The notes: generated from the letters alone by a model not told the origin. DNA of 11,659 nt from Pirellulaceae bacterium (GCA_022448645.1 JAKVBZ010000124.1:1-11659), one strand, 5' to 3'. Positions 1 to 6,823 are shown, numbered from the stretch's first letter. Program-made: numbers and translations.

Positions 1-285
1 ACGGTTACCAGTGAGACAAGCCGGTGCCTGCCTAACCCTTCCTACGCACATTGCCCCTACAACTCGGCTGATCTGCCTCACAGGTTAACGCTAGTTGGTG
101 TCTTGCAGCGCAAACTCTTGAATAGCAGGTATTTCCAACACAAGCAGGGCTTCGATCTACCTTGCCTTGGATGGACAAATTCGCCAAATTAAACTTTGCT
201 TCGGGGTAAAACTCCTACAAATTCTAATGATACTTCTTTTTTGGATAGTACTAGAAATTCGGGTGGCGCCGGCATCGCATAGCGT
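1..285. other. Intergenic / upstream region, no gene recognised
   Basis: No open frame here has the look of a protein, and no tRNA-like or terminator-like fold was seen. The only promoter-like string is weak: TTGGAT at 167-172 and TAAACT at 190-195 with a 17-base spacer, matching the sigma-70 consensus at 3/6 and 4/6. It lies about 90-100 bases upstream of the pqiA-like start and could drive that operon, but this is a guess. Confidence 0.5.
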
Positions 286-897
286 GTGGACTTGATGTTC
301 GAATCTTTCAAGCTTAAGGCATGCCACTGTTGCGGTAAGATTCACCATTTGCCGTTATTAGGGCCCGGTGAATGGTCGACGTGCGTACGCTGTGAGACGG
401 TGTTACAAAAACCGGCTTCAGATGCGGATCCGAACAGCCGGGCCGCCGCTTTGGCCCTGGCAGCCTTCATCCTGTATTGGCCAGCTATCTTGTTGCCAAT
501 TTTGCGAATTGAACAGCTGGGACATCATCACGAGTCAAGCATTCTGTGGGGAACGATTGAGCTATTACGTCGTGGGAACTGGTTCGTGGGAATTGTCGTT
601 ATGCTGTTTTCTGTGGTTTTTCCTCTGATCAAAATTTCGTTGTTGCTCGAGCTTAGTTTGTTAGAACTCATTCAACGTCAGCACAAAGCGACCACGTATC
701 GATTGATGGAGTATGCAGGAAAGTGGAGCATGATGGATGTGATGCTTTTGGCTTTTCTCGTCATGCTCGTCAAGCTGGGAAGTTTGGTCGAATTTCAGTT
801 TGGTCCTGCCGTCGTTGCTTTTACACTATGTGTGGGCATGAGTATGCTGGCGTCCTTTTTCTTTGACCCGCATGCGATTTGGGAGGATGACGACTGA
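286..897 (+). CDS. pqiA: PqiA-like integral membrane protein (single-domain paraquat-inducible protein A family)
   Basis: The family consists of inner-membrane partners of MCE-domain proteins in envelope lipid transport. The protein opens with a zinc-ribbon-like segment with two CxxC pairs (C13/C16 and C33/C36 counted from the GTG start), as in PqiA/YebS. Four hydrophobic segments follow at roughly residues 53-75, 97-127, 147-170 and 172-195. At 203 residues it is about half of E. coli PqiA, which carries two such units, so this is a one-domain version. An in-frame stop at 280-282 limits the start to GTG 286, TTG 292 or ATG 295. None has a strong ribosome binding site; ATG 295 is equally plausible. 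The stop lies two bases before the next start, so the two genes are almost certainly one operon. Family assignment is firm; the exact lipid substrate cannot be read from sequence. Confidence 0.88.
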   Translation: MDLMFESFKLKACHCCGKIHHLPLLGPGEWSTCVRCETVLQKPASDADPNSRAAALALAAFILYWPAILLPILRIEQLGHHHESSILWGTIELLRRGNWFVGIVVMLFSVVFPLIKISLLLELSLLELIQRQHKATTYRLMEYAGKWSMMDVMLLAFLVMLVKLGSLVEFQFGPAVVAFTLCVGMSMLASFFFDPHAIWEDDD

Positions 898-899
898 GC

Positions 900-2387
900 A
901 TGGCCGACGACGCAACGAATAGAGATCGCAGTGAAGTTCTTGGGGAGATTCCGACAGCCGACATTCGTACGTCTCAAGGGACCAGGCGTGTACGACGAGG
1001 CTCACGGTTCTGGTTTGTGACAGGTGCCTGCTTGCTCGTGGCGCTCGGCTTGGTGGCCTATTCGTTTGGAACGAAGGGCCTGCAGGTGACCGTCCGGTTC
1101 AAAAACGGACACGGAATCCAGCCCGGCGACGCCGTACGGTTTCGAGGTATCGACGTGGGAAAGGTTTTGGCTGTCGAACTGGACGAGGAATTCGGTACTG
1201 TCAATGTTCGTATGGTGTTGAATCAGGCTGCCGAGGGACTGGCTCGACAATCTACTCGGTTCTGGATCGAGCGTGCATTACTAAACGCTACGGAAGTCCG
1301 AGGTTTGGACACATTGGTAGGTGGTAGGTTTGTCGGGGTGATGCCTGGTCCCGCAGAAGGTCCTCGGCAGCTCGTATTTGACGGGATCGAGTCGGCGCCT
1401 ACTGGGGAAGCACCAGAAGGCAGTCTGGAAATCGTTCTGGAGGCCAATGATCGTGGCGGGTTGCAGCGCGGTGCTCCGGTACTTTACCGCGGCTTACAAA
1501 TCGGCCATATCATTTCCGTCGCGCTCTCAAGGGATGCCACAATGGTGCAGGCTTGTGCCCTGGTGTTGCCACCGTTTAAAGAACTTGTGCGCGACAACTC
1601 GGTTTTTTGGGAAACCAGCGGAATTGATGTTTCAGTTGGCTTGAGTGGTTTGCAGTTAAGTGTGGATACGTTGTCCACCATTGTCCTCGGCGGTGTTTCG
1701 ATGGCCACACCTGACGTTCCAGGAGAAGTGGTTTCCAGCGGTTATCGTTTTGTTGTGCAAAAGAACGTCGATGACGAACGCATGTTGCTTTGGCAACCTC
1801 AAATACGAGTCGGCGAGTTGGCAGAATTGCCTCATGGTCCTCTTCCGTTGCTGATGAGAGCCGAGTTGAATTGGCAAGAAAGTACTTTTGGCATTCTACA
1901 AACACGACGTCGCCAAGGATGGGTCGTGCCGTGTACCTCGGGAAGGCTGTTAGGACCGGCGTCGATTTTTCAAGCCCGGTCGAAAAAGGCGTCTCCGGAT
2001 TCTGTCTTGGAGATGGCAGGCTGCCAAATTGATGTCGATCTGCAGTTTTTGGAGATCCAAGGCGACTTGGCACGGTTTGAGCTACCAGACGGAGAGAAAG
2101 AAATCTTGCAGGAGGTCGTGAGCGTTAGATTTCGATCCCCTGAGGGTCCCGAAGACTGTTTGATCGTGACGGACACGCAAGTGTCTCCAACTCCCTTGCT
2201 TGTCAAATGGACCAAGCAGATGGATCATCTCTGGGAAATTGATACGTCAGTGACGCTTAGCCGCGACTGGTGCGGAGCCGCCGCAATTGCTATGTCAGAC
2301 GGTTGTTTGCTGGGGATCGTGATTGAAAAGGATGGGAAATACTCGGTGGCTCCCATTCCCGCATCCTGGGAAGATGCAGTTGAATAG
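900..2387 (+). CDS. pqiB: MCE-domain (MlaD/PqiB-type) envelope transport protein with unusual C-terminal domain
   Basis: Membrane-anchored periplasmic MCE protein, expected to bind or conduct lipids between the two membranes. A basic N-terminus leads into one transmembrane helix (about residues 37-58). Two MCE domains follow, at about 61-150 (core 'GIQPGDAVRFRGIDVGKV') and 173-270 (core 'GAPVLYRGLQIGHI'). E. coli PqiB has three MCE domains and YebT has seven; here the third place is taken by a region (about 300-495) that is not MCE. Its ends resemble the first and last strands of a trypsin-like barrel, with glycine 459 and alanines where a catalytic GxSGG would be, so it would be inactive; this is inference. 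GGGAGG at 881-886 lies 13 bases before the ATG, rather far. It is coupled to the PqiA-like gene by a 2-base gap. No PqiC-like lipoprotein follows. Confidence 0.87.
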   Translation: MADDATNRDRSEVLGEIPTADIRTSQGTRRVRRGSRFWFVTGACLLVALGLVAYSFGTKGLQVTVRFKNGHGIQPGDAVRFRGIDVGKVLAVELDEEFGTVNVRMVLNQAAEGLARQSTRFWIERALLNATEVRGLDTLVGGRFVGVMPGPAEGPRQLVFDGIESAPTGEAPEGSLEIVLEANDRGGLQRGAPVLYRGLQIGHIISVALSRDATMVQACALVLPPFKELVRDNSVFWETSGIDVSVGLSGLQLSVDTLSTIVLGGVSMATPDVPGEVVSSGYRFVVQKNVDDERMLLWQPQIRVGELAELPHGPLPLLMRAELNWQESTFGILQTRRRQGWVVPCTSGRLLGPASIFQARSKKASPDSVLEMAGCQIDVDLQFLEIQGDLARFELPDGEKEILQEVVSVRFRSPEGPEDCLIVTDTQVSPTPLLVKWTKQMDHLWEIDTSVTLSRDWCGAAAIAMSDGCLLGIVIEKDGKYSVAPIPASWEDAVE

Positions 2388-2698
2388 TTGGGATTCGATA
2401 AGGCTATTTGTCGGTCAAAGCGGGGGGCGAGAATGAGGTTGCTCGTGGCTTGATTCTGATGCAGGATGGCGGACGTGTGAGAAGACTGTAACGGCTGAAC
2501 ATACTCTTCATCCTCAATCAAGAGCGACATATTGAGAATGGGTGGATGAAAATCATGGCAGAAAGACGATGTTTCGTTTTCCATTTTGGTCGTTAGAGTT
2601 CTCGGAGTTTGGGGAAGGCGTGTTTTACACGAATTTAAGCTTGTTAGAGATGGGCTAGCACGTCTGGAGGCAAAGTTTTTGTTGAATGAAAACCGGAC
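2388..2698. other. Intergenic stretch after the pqi operon, no gene recognised
   Basis: About 310 bases between the MCE gene stop and the promoter at 2699. No reading frame has both a plausible start and protein-like content. An antisense frame (ATG at 2584, minus) is open for 119 codons, but it runs into the 3' end of the MCE gene, lacks a ribosome binding site and resembles no family I know. No hairpin followed by a T-run is visible directly after the operon, so pqi transcription may read on towards the terminator at 3060-3098. Confidence 0.5.
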
Positions 2699-2727
2699 TT
2701 GACCGCATTTTATGGATCCCTTATTCT
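2699..2727 (+). promoter_or_regulatory. Sigma-70-like promoter of a putative non-coding RNA
   Basis: TTGACC (2699-2704) and TATTCT (2722-2727) are separated by exactly 17 bases. They match the -35 and -10 consensus at 5/6 and 4/6. Transcription would begin near 2734, just before the first hairpin of the palindrome-rich segment. No coding region follows on this strand before the terminator at 3060-3098, which is why it is read as an RNA gene promoter. Confidence 0.45.
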
Positions 2728-2770
2728 CCCGCCCGCATCGCTGAGTGAGTCATCACTCGCATTACGTCGG

Positions 2771-2804
2771 CAAGGAAGCCGTCACTCTTGATGTGGCTTC
2801 CTTG
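2771..2804 (+). repeat. Perfect 10-bp inverted repeat (hairpin)
   Basis: CAAGGAAGCC at 2771-2780 is the exact reverse complement of GGCTTCCTTG at 2795-2804, with a 14-base loop that can add two wobble pairs. No T-run follows, so it is not a terminator. It is the strongest stem inside the putative RNA and is preceded by a second perfect hairpin at 2743-2758 with a 4-base loop. Confidence 0.75.
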
Positions 2805-3059
2805 TGTCTGATGGGTGCCAGTTGTTGGCGGCGACTGTACAGAAAAAACAATGTGTCCACGTGGAAGCCGAGTCTGCATCTGGAGCATCGATTCGTACGA
2901 AGACATGTCTCTGCGGACCGCGAGGCGAAAGCCAGCAAGGAGGCTGGTCGTCGCTTCGAAACTACGACGACATGCGTTTTTCCACCACCAGTTAAAACAC
3001 GGTTCTTGAATTAAAAATCTCGCGACGTCCAATCGCTCCCGGAAAGTTCGGAGTCCTTT

Positions 3060-3098
3060 GCCCCCCTGGGACCCACCGCCTTCCGGGGGCTTTTTTTT
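3060..3098 (+). terminator. Intrinsic (rho-independent) terminator
   Basis: GCCCCC at 3060-3065 pairs with GGGGGC at 3085-3090 and is followed immediately by eight T (3091-3098). The loop is 19 bases, longer than usual, but the all-GC stem plus T8 is characteristic. It faces the plus strand. The nearest upstream plus-strand gene ends about 670 bases away, so it most likely ends a separate RNA. It also insulates against the convergent GGDEF gene. Confidence 0.7.
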
Positions 3099-3231
3099 GG
3101 CGCTAGAACCGTGGGTTCCGTGGCAAAGGTCAAGCGAATACTGGAGGGTTGAGAGTAAGTTCTGCCGTGATCGGGTCGCTGCTGCATCTCGCATCTGCGG
3201 AATTCAGACTGACCAATAGAAACGACCCGCT
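3099..3231. other. Short convergent intergenic region
   Basis: This lies between the plus-strand terminator and the stop of the minus-strand GGDEF gene. It contains a small hairpin, GAACC/GGTTC, at 3106-3118, and a 7-bp inverted repeat, CGGGTCG at 3172-3178 and CGACCCG at 3223-3229, with a 44-base loop. Neither is followed by a T-run on the minus strand, so no intrinsic terminator for the GGDEF gene can be named. Confidence 0.45.
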
Positions 3232-5382
3232 TTAAGAGGCTTCCGTCACGGTAGCCCGTTTTCGTTTTTGCATGATCCGGCAGCGTCGTCCATCATGCAC
3301 GGCAGTACAGTTGCCGCCGGACTCGATCGAGGCTTGTAATGCGAAGTCGCAACGCTTTGTTAGGTTGGCGGCCTGATCCATATTGCGTGCCTCAGAGACA
3401 CCTATACTGACCGTGAAACGAAGTCCGCCTTCAACGATCGGTAACGTGCATCGCGAAATAGCTCGACGTAGACGTTCGGCAATCTGAGTTGATTTTGCCA
3501 ATGCCGTAGCTGGCATGAGGATGGAAAACGTGTGACCATTGAATTGGCCAAGTTCGTCCGATGACCGAACCGCCGTCTTGACTAGTTGTAGGGTGGCTCG
3601 CATGAGTGTATTCCAGGTCGCAATATCTTCCACATCAATGTCGATATCATTGACGTCCATTGCCACCAAGACCATGGAGACGTTTTCACTTGTGATCTCG
3701 GCCGCATCGATTTGCGCCTGAATGGTTTCCTCAAATTTCTTTTGACCGAGTAAGTCAGGCAGTGGGGCAACCGCAGGGAAGTTGCACGGTTTCGGCGGCG
3801 AGTTGGTGTCTTCCGGCAAACGAACTGTTGCGGCCAGAACGTCAGGATCCTGCAGAGCATCTTTTTGTGTGGTCGATATTTCCATGTCGACCATTTTTGT
3901 CTCTTTGATCTCCACGGACATTGGATCGACATTGTCGGTTTGCACAGTAGCCGATGAGGAGGCAATGACTTCGGGTTCCGCGCTAGCTAGGTTCGGCTCA
4001 GTGAACATTGCATGTTCTGGTTCACCAGGTATAACCGCCTCGCCAGTATCGGTTAGATTTGCTGCCGAATCTGGCCGTGGCGCCGATTCTAAAGCAGGTG
4101 CCGGTAACGATTCTTCGTCAAACAAGACGTCGGGCCTTGTCGGCGTCCTTTCGTCAAGTCGGGCGACGGTATGTCGATCCAATAGGGGAGTGGTGGGAAC
4201 GTGTATTTCATTGATCCCTGACGTACCGACCGGTGGAAGCGTGGGTGTTTTGGTCTCGGCCTCAGGGGGAGTTGCCGTGGTTGAGGACGTGGTCTGTCGT
4301 GTTGATATCTCGGCTGCCGGTGCCGATTGGGGCGAAGCCAGCTTTACGGGGCTGGTAGTTTGACGTGGAATGTCGAACGGGTGTATGACTTTTCCGTCGT
4401 GCCAGTGCCCACAGTTTCGGCCAGCTTCTTTACTAGCATAGAGGGCATCGTCGGATCGTTTGACGAGAGATTCAATGTCTTCGCCTGGTTTGATTTGTGA
4501 CAGGCCGACGCTGCATGTGACGCGAAGTTCGGTGCCGTCGTGTTCGAAAATGGAATCCTGAATGCTGTCTCGAACCTGATTAGCGCGAACTGCTGCGTCA
4601 CGGTAGGACGTACCAGGAAAAACAACTGCAAACTCTTCACCACCGTACCGAGCAGGAATATCACGATCGCCGCAACACTCTCGTAGCAGGCGTCCTACCC
4701 TCCGCAGGACTTCATCGCCAGCTTGATGCCCGTACGTGTCATTGAAATTCTTGAAGTGGTCGAGGTCGGTCAGCATGACGGAAACAGGCGTACCTGCAGT
4801 CTGGAATTCGTCAGACTGATGGATCAACAGGTCATCCAAGCCTCGGCGGTTGAGAAGTCCCGTCAATACATCCGTGCGAGCTGCAACGGCGTGTTCTTCC
4901 AGCTGCACTGCCTGTTCTTGTAATTGTGTCTCGGCCGATTGTAGCTCGTCTTGGACCCGTTCATTCGCGTCCATCAATTGAGCCACCAAGGCGGTGATGG
5001 CCGCAGGGTCACCATTTTGGGCTAGTCTGATTTGTTCGTTGATCGACACAACCTGATTTTGGTGTTCATCAACGTTCATGGCGACCGCATGTGTTAAACC
5101 GTGTAATTCCGACAGCGCTTGGCGTGCGTTGTCCGCTTCAGAAGATGCGACGACGGGTGTGGAGGTTTCCTTTTCCGGCTCAACGTCCTCTGGAGAAGCT
5201 GCAAGGTGCTTGTTGGACGTTGGGGGGACGTGGGTCGTGGGGGCAGGAGCTCGTGTTAGCGAAACGAGATGTAGTTGGAACACACCGCGCAGAAACCAAC
5301 CACAAAAAAGTGTCATGAGCCCGAACCCGACAACGATCATGAGGTCGATGAGGAGAGCAGTAGATTCGGTTGGAGAAAACAT
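3232..5382 (-). CDS. Membrane-anchored tandem-GGDEF protein (diguanylate cyclase, second domain degenerate)
   Basis: Predicted diguanylate cyclase making c-di-GMP from GTP. The frame is open to ATG 5511 (759 codons), but the ATG at 5382 gives a 716-residue protein that starts directly before a transmembrane helix (9-35 of that protein). The extra 43 residues upstream look non-coding. Numbered from 5511, a coiled coil (about 145-212) leads into GGDEF domain 1 (213-375) with 'DVLTGLLNRRG', metal-site D249 and an intact GGEEF (290-294). The RxxD inhibitory site is lost: the arginine position is G281. A Pro/Thr/Glu-rich linker of about 210 residues follows, then a second GGDEF-fold domain (590-744) in which the signature has become FNGHTF, so it should be inactive. 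It follows sixA on the same strand after 200 bases. No strong ribosome binding site is seen at either start. Confidence 0.88.
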   Translation of the reverse strand: MFSPTESTALLIDLMIVVGFGLMTLFCGWFLRGVFQLHLVSLTRAPAPTTHVPPTSNKHLAASPEDVEPEKETSTPVVASSEADNARQALSELHGLTHAVAMNVDEHQNQVVSINEQIRLAQNGDPAAITALVAQLMDANERVQDELQSAETQLQEQAVQLEEHAVAARTDVLTGLLNRRGLDDLLIHQSDEFQTAGTPVSVMLTDLDHFKNFNDTYGHQAGDEVLRRVGRLLRECCGDRDIPARYGGEEFAVVFPGTSYRDAAVRANQVRDSIQDSIFEHDGTELRVTCSVGLSQIKPGEDIESLVKRSDDALYASKEAGRNCGHWHDGKVIHPFDIPRQTTSPVKLASPQSAPAAEISTRQTTSSTTATPPEAETKTPTLPPVGTSGINEIHVPTTPLLDRHTVARLDERTPTRPDVLFDEESLPAPALESAPRPDSAANLTDTGEAVIPGEPEHAMFTEPNLASAEPEVIASSSATVQTDNVDPMSVEIKETKMVDMEISTTQKDALQDPDVLAATVRLPEDTNSPPKPCNFPAVAPLPDLLGQKKFEETIQAQIDAAEITSENVSMVLVAMDVNDIDIDVEDIATWNTLMRATLQLVKTAVRSSDELGQFNGHTFSILMPATALAKSTQIAERLRRAISRCTLPIVEGGLRFTVSIGVSEARNMDQAANLTKRCDFALQASIESGGNCTAVHDGRRCRIMQKRKRATVTEAS

Positions 5383-5582
5383 CGTGGGGCAATCCAATAT
5401 GTTTGTGTGTAATGTACCATAAAACTGTAGGTTCCCAGCCACAACCGTCAATGAAGACGGTTTCCTCCGTGCCCCAAAGCTGTCCGTTTGGATGGATTTC
5501 AATGGCAGCATCAGTTGCAGCGATGCTGGCAGCCGAAGAGGTGAGCTTGTATTCCCAATTCAAGTCTCTCACCTGAACAGGA

Positions 5583-6071
5583 TCACAGCGATTTAGGACG
5601 CCAGAGAGCGGTCAGTTCGCCCCGTGTCGTAAGGCTCAGCTCGGCCCATTCATTTACCGGCAACTCAACGTGTGCCAAAGCAGCTGTGGGGAAGCTTTCG
5701 TCGTGTCCGGTCAAACGGAATACCAGAGATTCCAGTCCAGGATTGTGGCCGACAATCATGACGCGATTGGCTTGGTTATCGAGGAGCTGTAGTGATTCGA
5801 CCCAGACTTCGGGTTCAGCCAGATAGAGGTCTGTTGAGAAATGGATCTTCCCAGCGAAATCCATTTCCGCGATGACTCGTTCCGCGGTGGCACGTGCGCG
5901 ATTTGCCGAACTGCAAAGGATCCAATCTGGAATCAATCTCGCTTGCTGCACGAATTGCCCCATCCGTGGCGCATCGCGCAGGCCTCGCTGGTTCAGAGGA
6001 CGATCGTGGTCGCTCAATCCCGGTTCGCTCCAGCTCGATTTTGCATGTCGTAAGATTAATAGAGTTTTCAT
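5583..6071 (-). CDS. sixA: SixA-type phosphohistidine phosphatase
   Basis: Histidine phosphatase of the SixA branch, 162 residues, the usual size. Family members remove phosphate from phosphohistidine on signalling or phosphotransfer proteins. The N-terminus has the catalytic 'LILRHAKSSW' (H9 as nucleophile, R8), then 'SSANRARATAE' with the conserved arginine R58, and the second active-site histidine H109 in 'VGHNPG'. The short form without inserted domains separates it from phosphoglycerate mutases. The ATG at 6071 starts immediately before the first strand, leaving no room for a signal peptide, so it is cytoplasmic. GGAAA lies about nine bases upstream, a weak ribosome binding site. The GGDEF gene lies downstream on the same strand. 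SixA genes often occur near ppk, ppx and CHAD genes, which lie further right here. Confidence 0.9.
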   Translation of the reverse strand: MKTLLILRHAKSSWSEPGLSDHDRPLNQRGLRDAPRMGQFVQQARLIPDWILCSSANRARATAERVIAEMDFAGKIHFSTDLYLAEPEVWVESLQLLDNQANRVMIVGHNPGLESLVFRLTGHDESFPTAALAHVELPVNEWAELSLTTRGELTALWRPKSL

Positions 6072-6534
6072 GCCGAGTTTCCAGGGATGTGTGTCCGCTT
6101 AAGTTGTCTTTTTAGAATGCAACGATTCTGCCTGCTGCTTCATGGTCCATACGTTCCGCCATCATCGGTGACTCGACTACGATCTGTAGGTGATGGCATG
6201 TAGAGGCCGTGTTCTTTGAATCTCACGGTGTACAATAAATGGCTCCCGTTTGCCATCCGAATCGTAAGTGATGTCGAAGAGCACCGCGTGTGGTCTAGGA
6301 TCTTCATGCAACCGATGCAGCGGCATTTCCGGAAATAATCGAACATGTCCAACGATTCCAGTCGTGCGAGACCAGCAAGAATCTCCGTGGTTGAAAAGCC
6401 GAATTCAGATCGATAGCTGCCTAACTGCTTTCATCTGTTTGTCAAAAATGGTTTTCACACGGAATAGCATGACTTAGTAATGTTCGAGAGCGGCTGCCCC
6501 AGGTACTTACGACTCGTCTCGGGGGAGATCTCGC
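6072..6534. other. Gene-poor region upstream of sixA, possible gene remnant on minus strand
   Basis: No complete gene can be supported. On the minus strand a frame is open from 6404 to a TAG at 6177-6179 (75 codons). Its translation is protein-like in places (for example 'LFDITYDSDGKREPF'), but it has no suitable start codon near its beginning and lacks a ribosome binding site. It may be the decayed tail of a lost gene, or chance. No clear promoter was found for sixA. Confidence 0.35.
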
Positions 6535-6684
6535 ATGAAAATTGTGAACGCTCTACTTTCTGGTGGCACAGTGCCTGCTGCAGAGGGTGAAGCCATGAAA
6601 GAATGGGCAGAAACTGTGGATTTCTTTTTGGCTGGTGGGGCATTCTTTGATCGATCTGGAAGCGAGTCGCGATGGCCTGCGTAG
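6535..6684 (+). CDS. Possible small protein of 49 residues with strong ribosome binding site
   Basis: ATG 6535 is preceded by GGGGGAG (6521-6527) with 7-base spacing, one of the best ribosome binding sites in this window. The product begins 'MKIVNALLSGGTVPAAEGEA' and ends at TAG 6682-6684. It is mixed in character, with no transmembrane segment or motif I recognise. The +1 frame overlapping its end is open from 6599 to TGA 6776-6778, and its translation also looks protein-like ('LRRPPQLLAARRVTLGQLVL'). One lost base in the TTTCTTTTTGG run at 6621-6631 would join the two into about 80 residues. So this may be an intact small gene, a gene broken by a frameshift, or a chance ORF. Confidence 0.35.
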   Translation: MKIVNALLSGGTVPAAEGEAMKEWAETVDFFLAGGAFFDRSGSESRWPA

Positions 6685-6718
6685 GCCGCCACAGCTACTG
6701 GCCGCGCGGCGAGTAACA

Positions 6719-6747
6719 TTGGGGCAGCTCGTTCTTGTTGATATGAT
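6719..6747 (+). promoter_or_regulatory. Extended -10 promoter upstream of the lipoprotein gene
   Basis: TGATATGAT at 6739-6747 is a full extended -10 (TG, one base, then TATGAT at 5/6). TTGGGG at 6719-6724 sits 17 bases upstream as a partial -35 (3/6), which is usual with an extended -10. Transcription would start near 6754, giving a leader of about 80 bases before the ribosome binding site and ATG at 6836, or about 215 before the lipoprotein-like start at 6968. Confidence 0.45.
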
Positions 6748-6823
6748 ACCTTTCGCTAGTCCGATCGCGTCACCGTGACAGGATGTAAAGGCAACATCAG
6801 AATCTGAGATGCCATTGACGAAC

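Larger units (their letters stand above)
2734..3098 (+). ncRNA. Putative structured non-coding RNA, about 365 nt, family unknown
   Basis: The segment lies between a promoter-like sequence and an intrinsic terminator and has no convincing ORF in any frame. It is rich in inverted repeats: GAGTGA/TCACTC (2743-2748/2753-2758), CAAGGAAGCC/GGCTTCCTTG (2771-2780/2795-2804), GCCA/TGGC (2817-2820/2826-2829), CCAGC/GCTGG (2932-2936/2943-2947) and GTCGTCG/CGACGAC (2947-2953/2965-2971). There are also GGC-GAAA-GCC at 2924-2933 and several loopless palindromes. I compared it by eye with tmRNA, RNase P RNA, SRP RNA and 6S RNA and found no full match. The string AAACTACGACGACA (2959-2972) differs by one base from a stretch of E. 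coli 6S RNA, but length and overall fold do not fit. It could instead be a long 3' untranslated region of the pqi operon. Confidence 0.35.

Noticed and set aside
2225..2584. Minus-strand ORF of 119 codons overlapping the end of the MCE gene
   Set aside because: About 160 bases are antisense to a confident gene and it has no ribosome binding site. The non-overlapping part is somewhat protein-like but matches nothing I know.
2745..3014. Plus-strand ORF of 89 codons starting with GTG inside a hairpin
   Set aside because: Its start lies in the 2743-2758 stem, it lacks a ribosome binding site, and two other frames are equally open there, so no coding bias is visible.
2734..3098. tmRNA, RNase P RNA, SRP RNA or 6S RNA
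   Set aside because: GGAAAGTTCGG at 3041-3051 recalls the 5' RNase P core but sits near the 3' end of the transcript. GTTCGGAGTC resembles a T-loop but lacks a proper stem and CCA. The 6S-like 14 bases are isolated. No family's full set of landmarks is present.
2721..3194. Minus-strand ORF of 157 codons across the palindrome-rich region
   Set aside because: It translates straight through the terminator (giving a KKKPPEGGGS-type stretch), has low-complexity runs, no ribosome binding site and no recognisable family. It is open by chance on the strand opposite the RNA candidate.
3782..4363. Plus-strand ORF of 193 codons
   Set aside because: Antisense to the Pro/Thr-rich linker of the GGDEF protein. 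Its Ser/Val/Gly-rich composition is the expected shadow of that linker.
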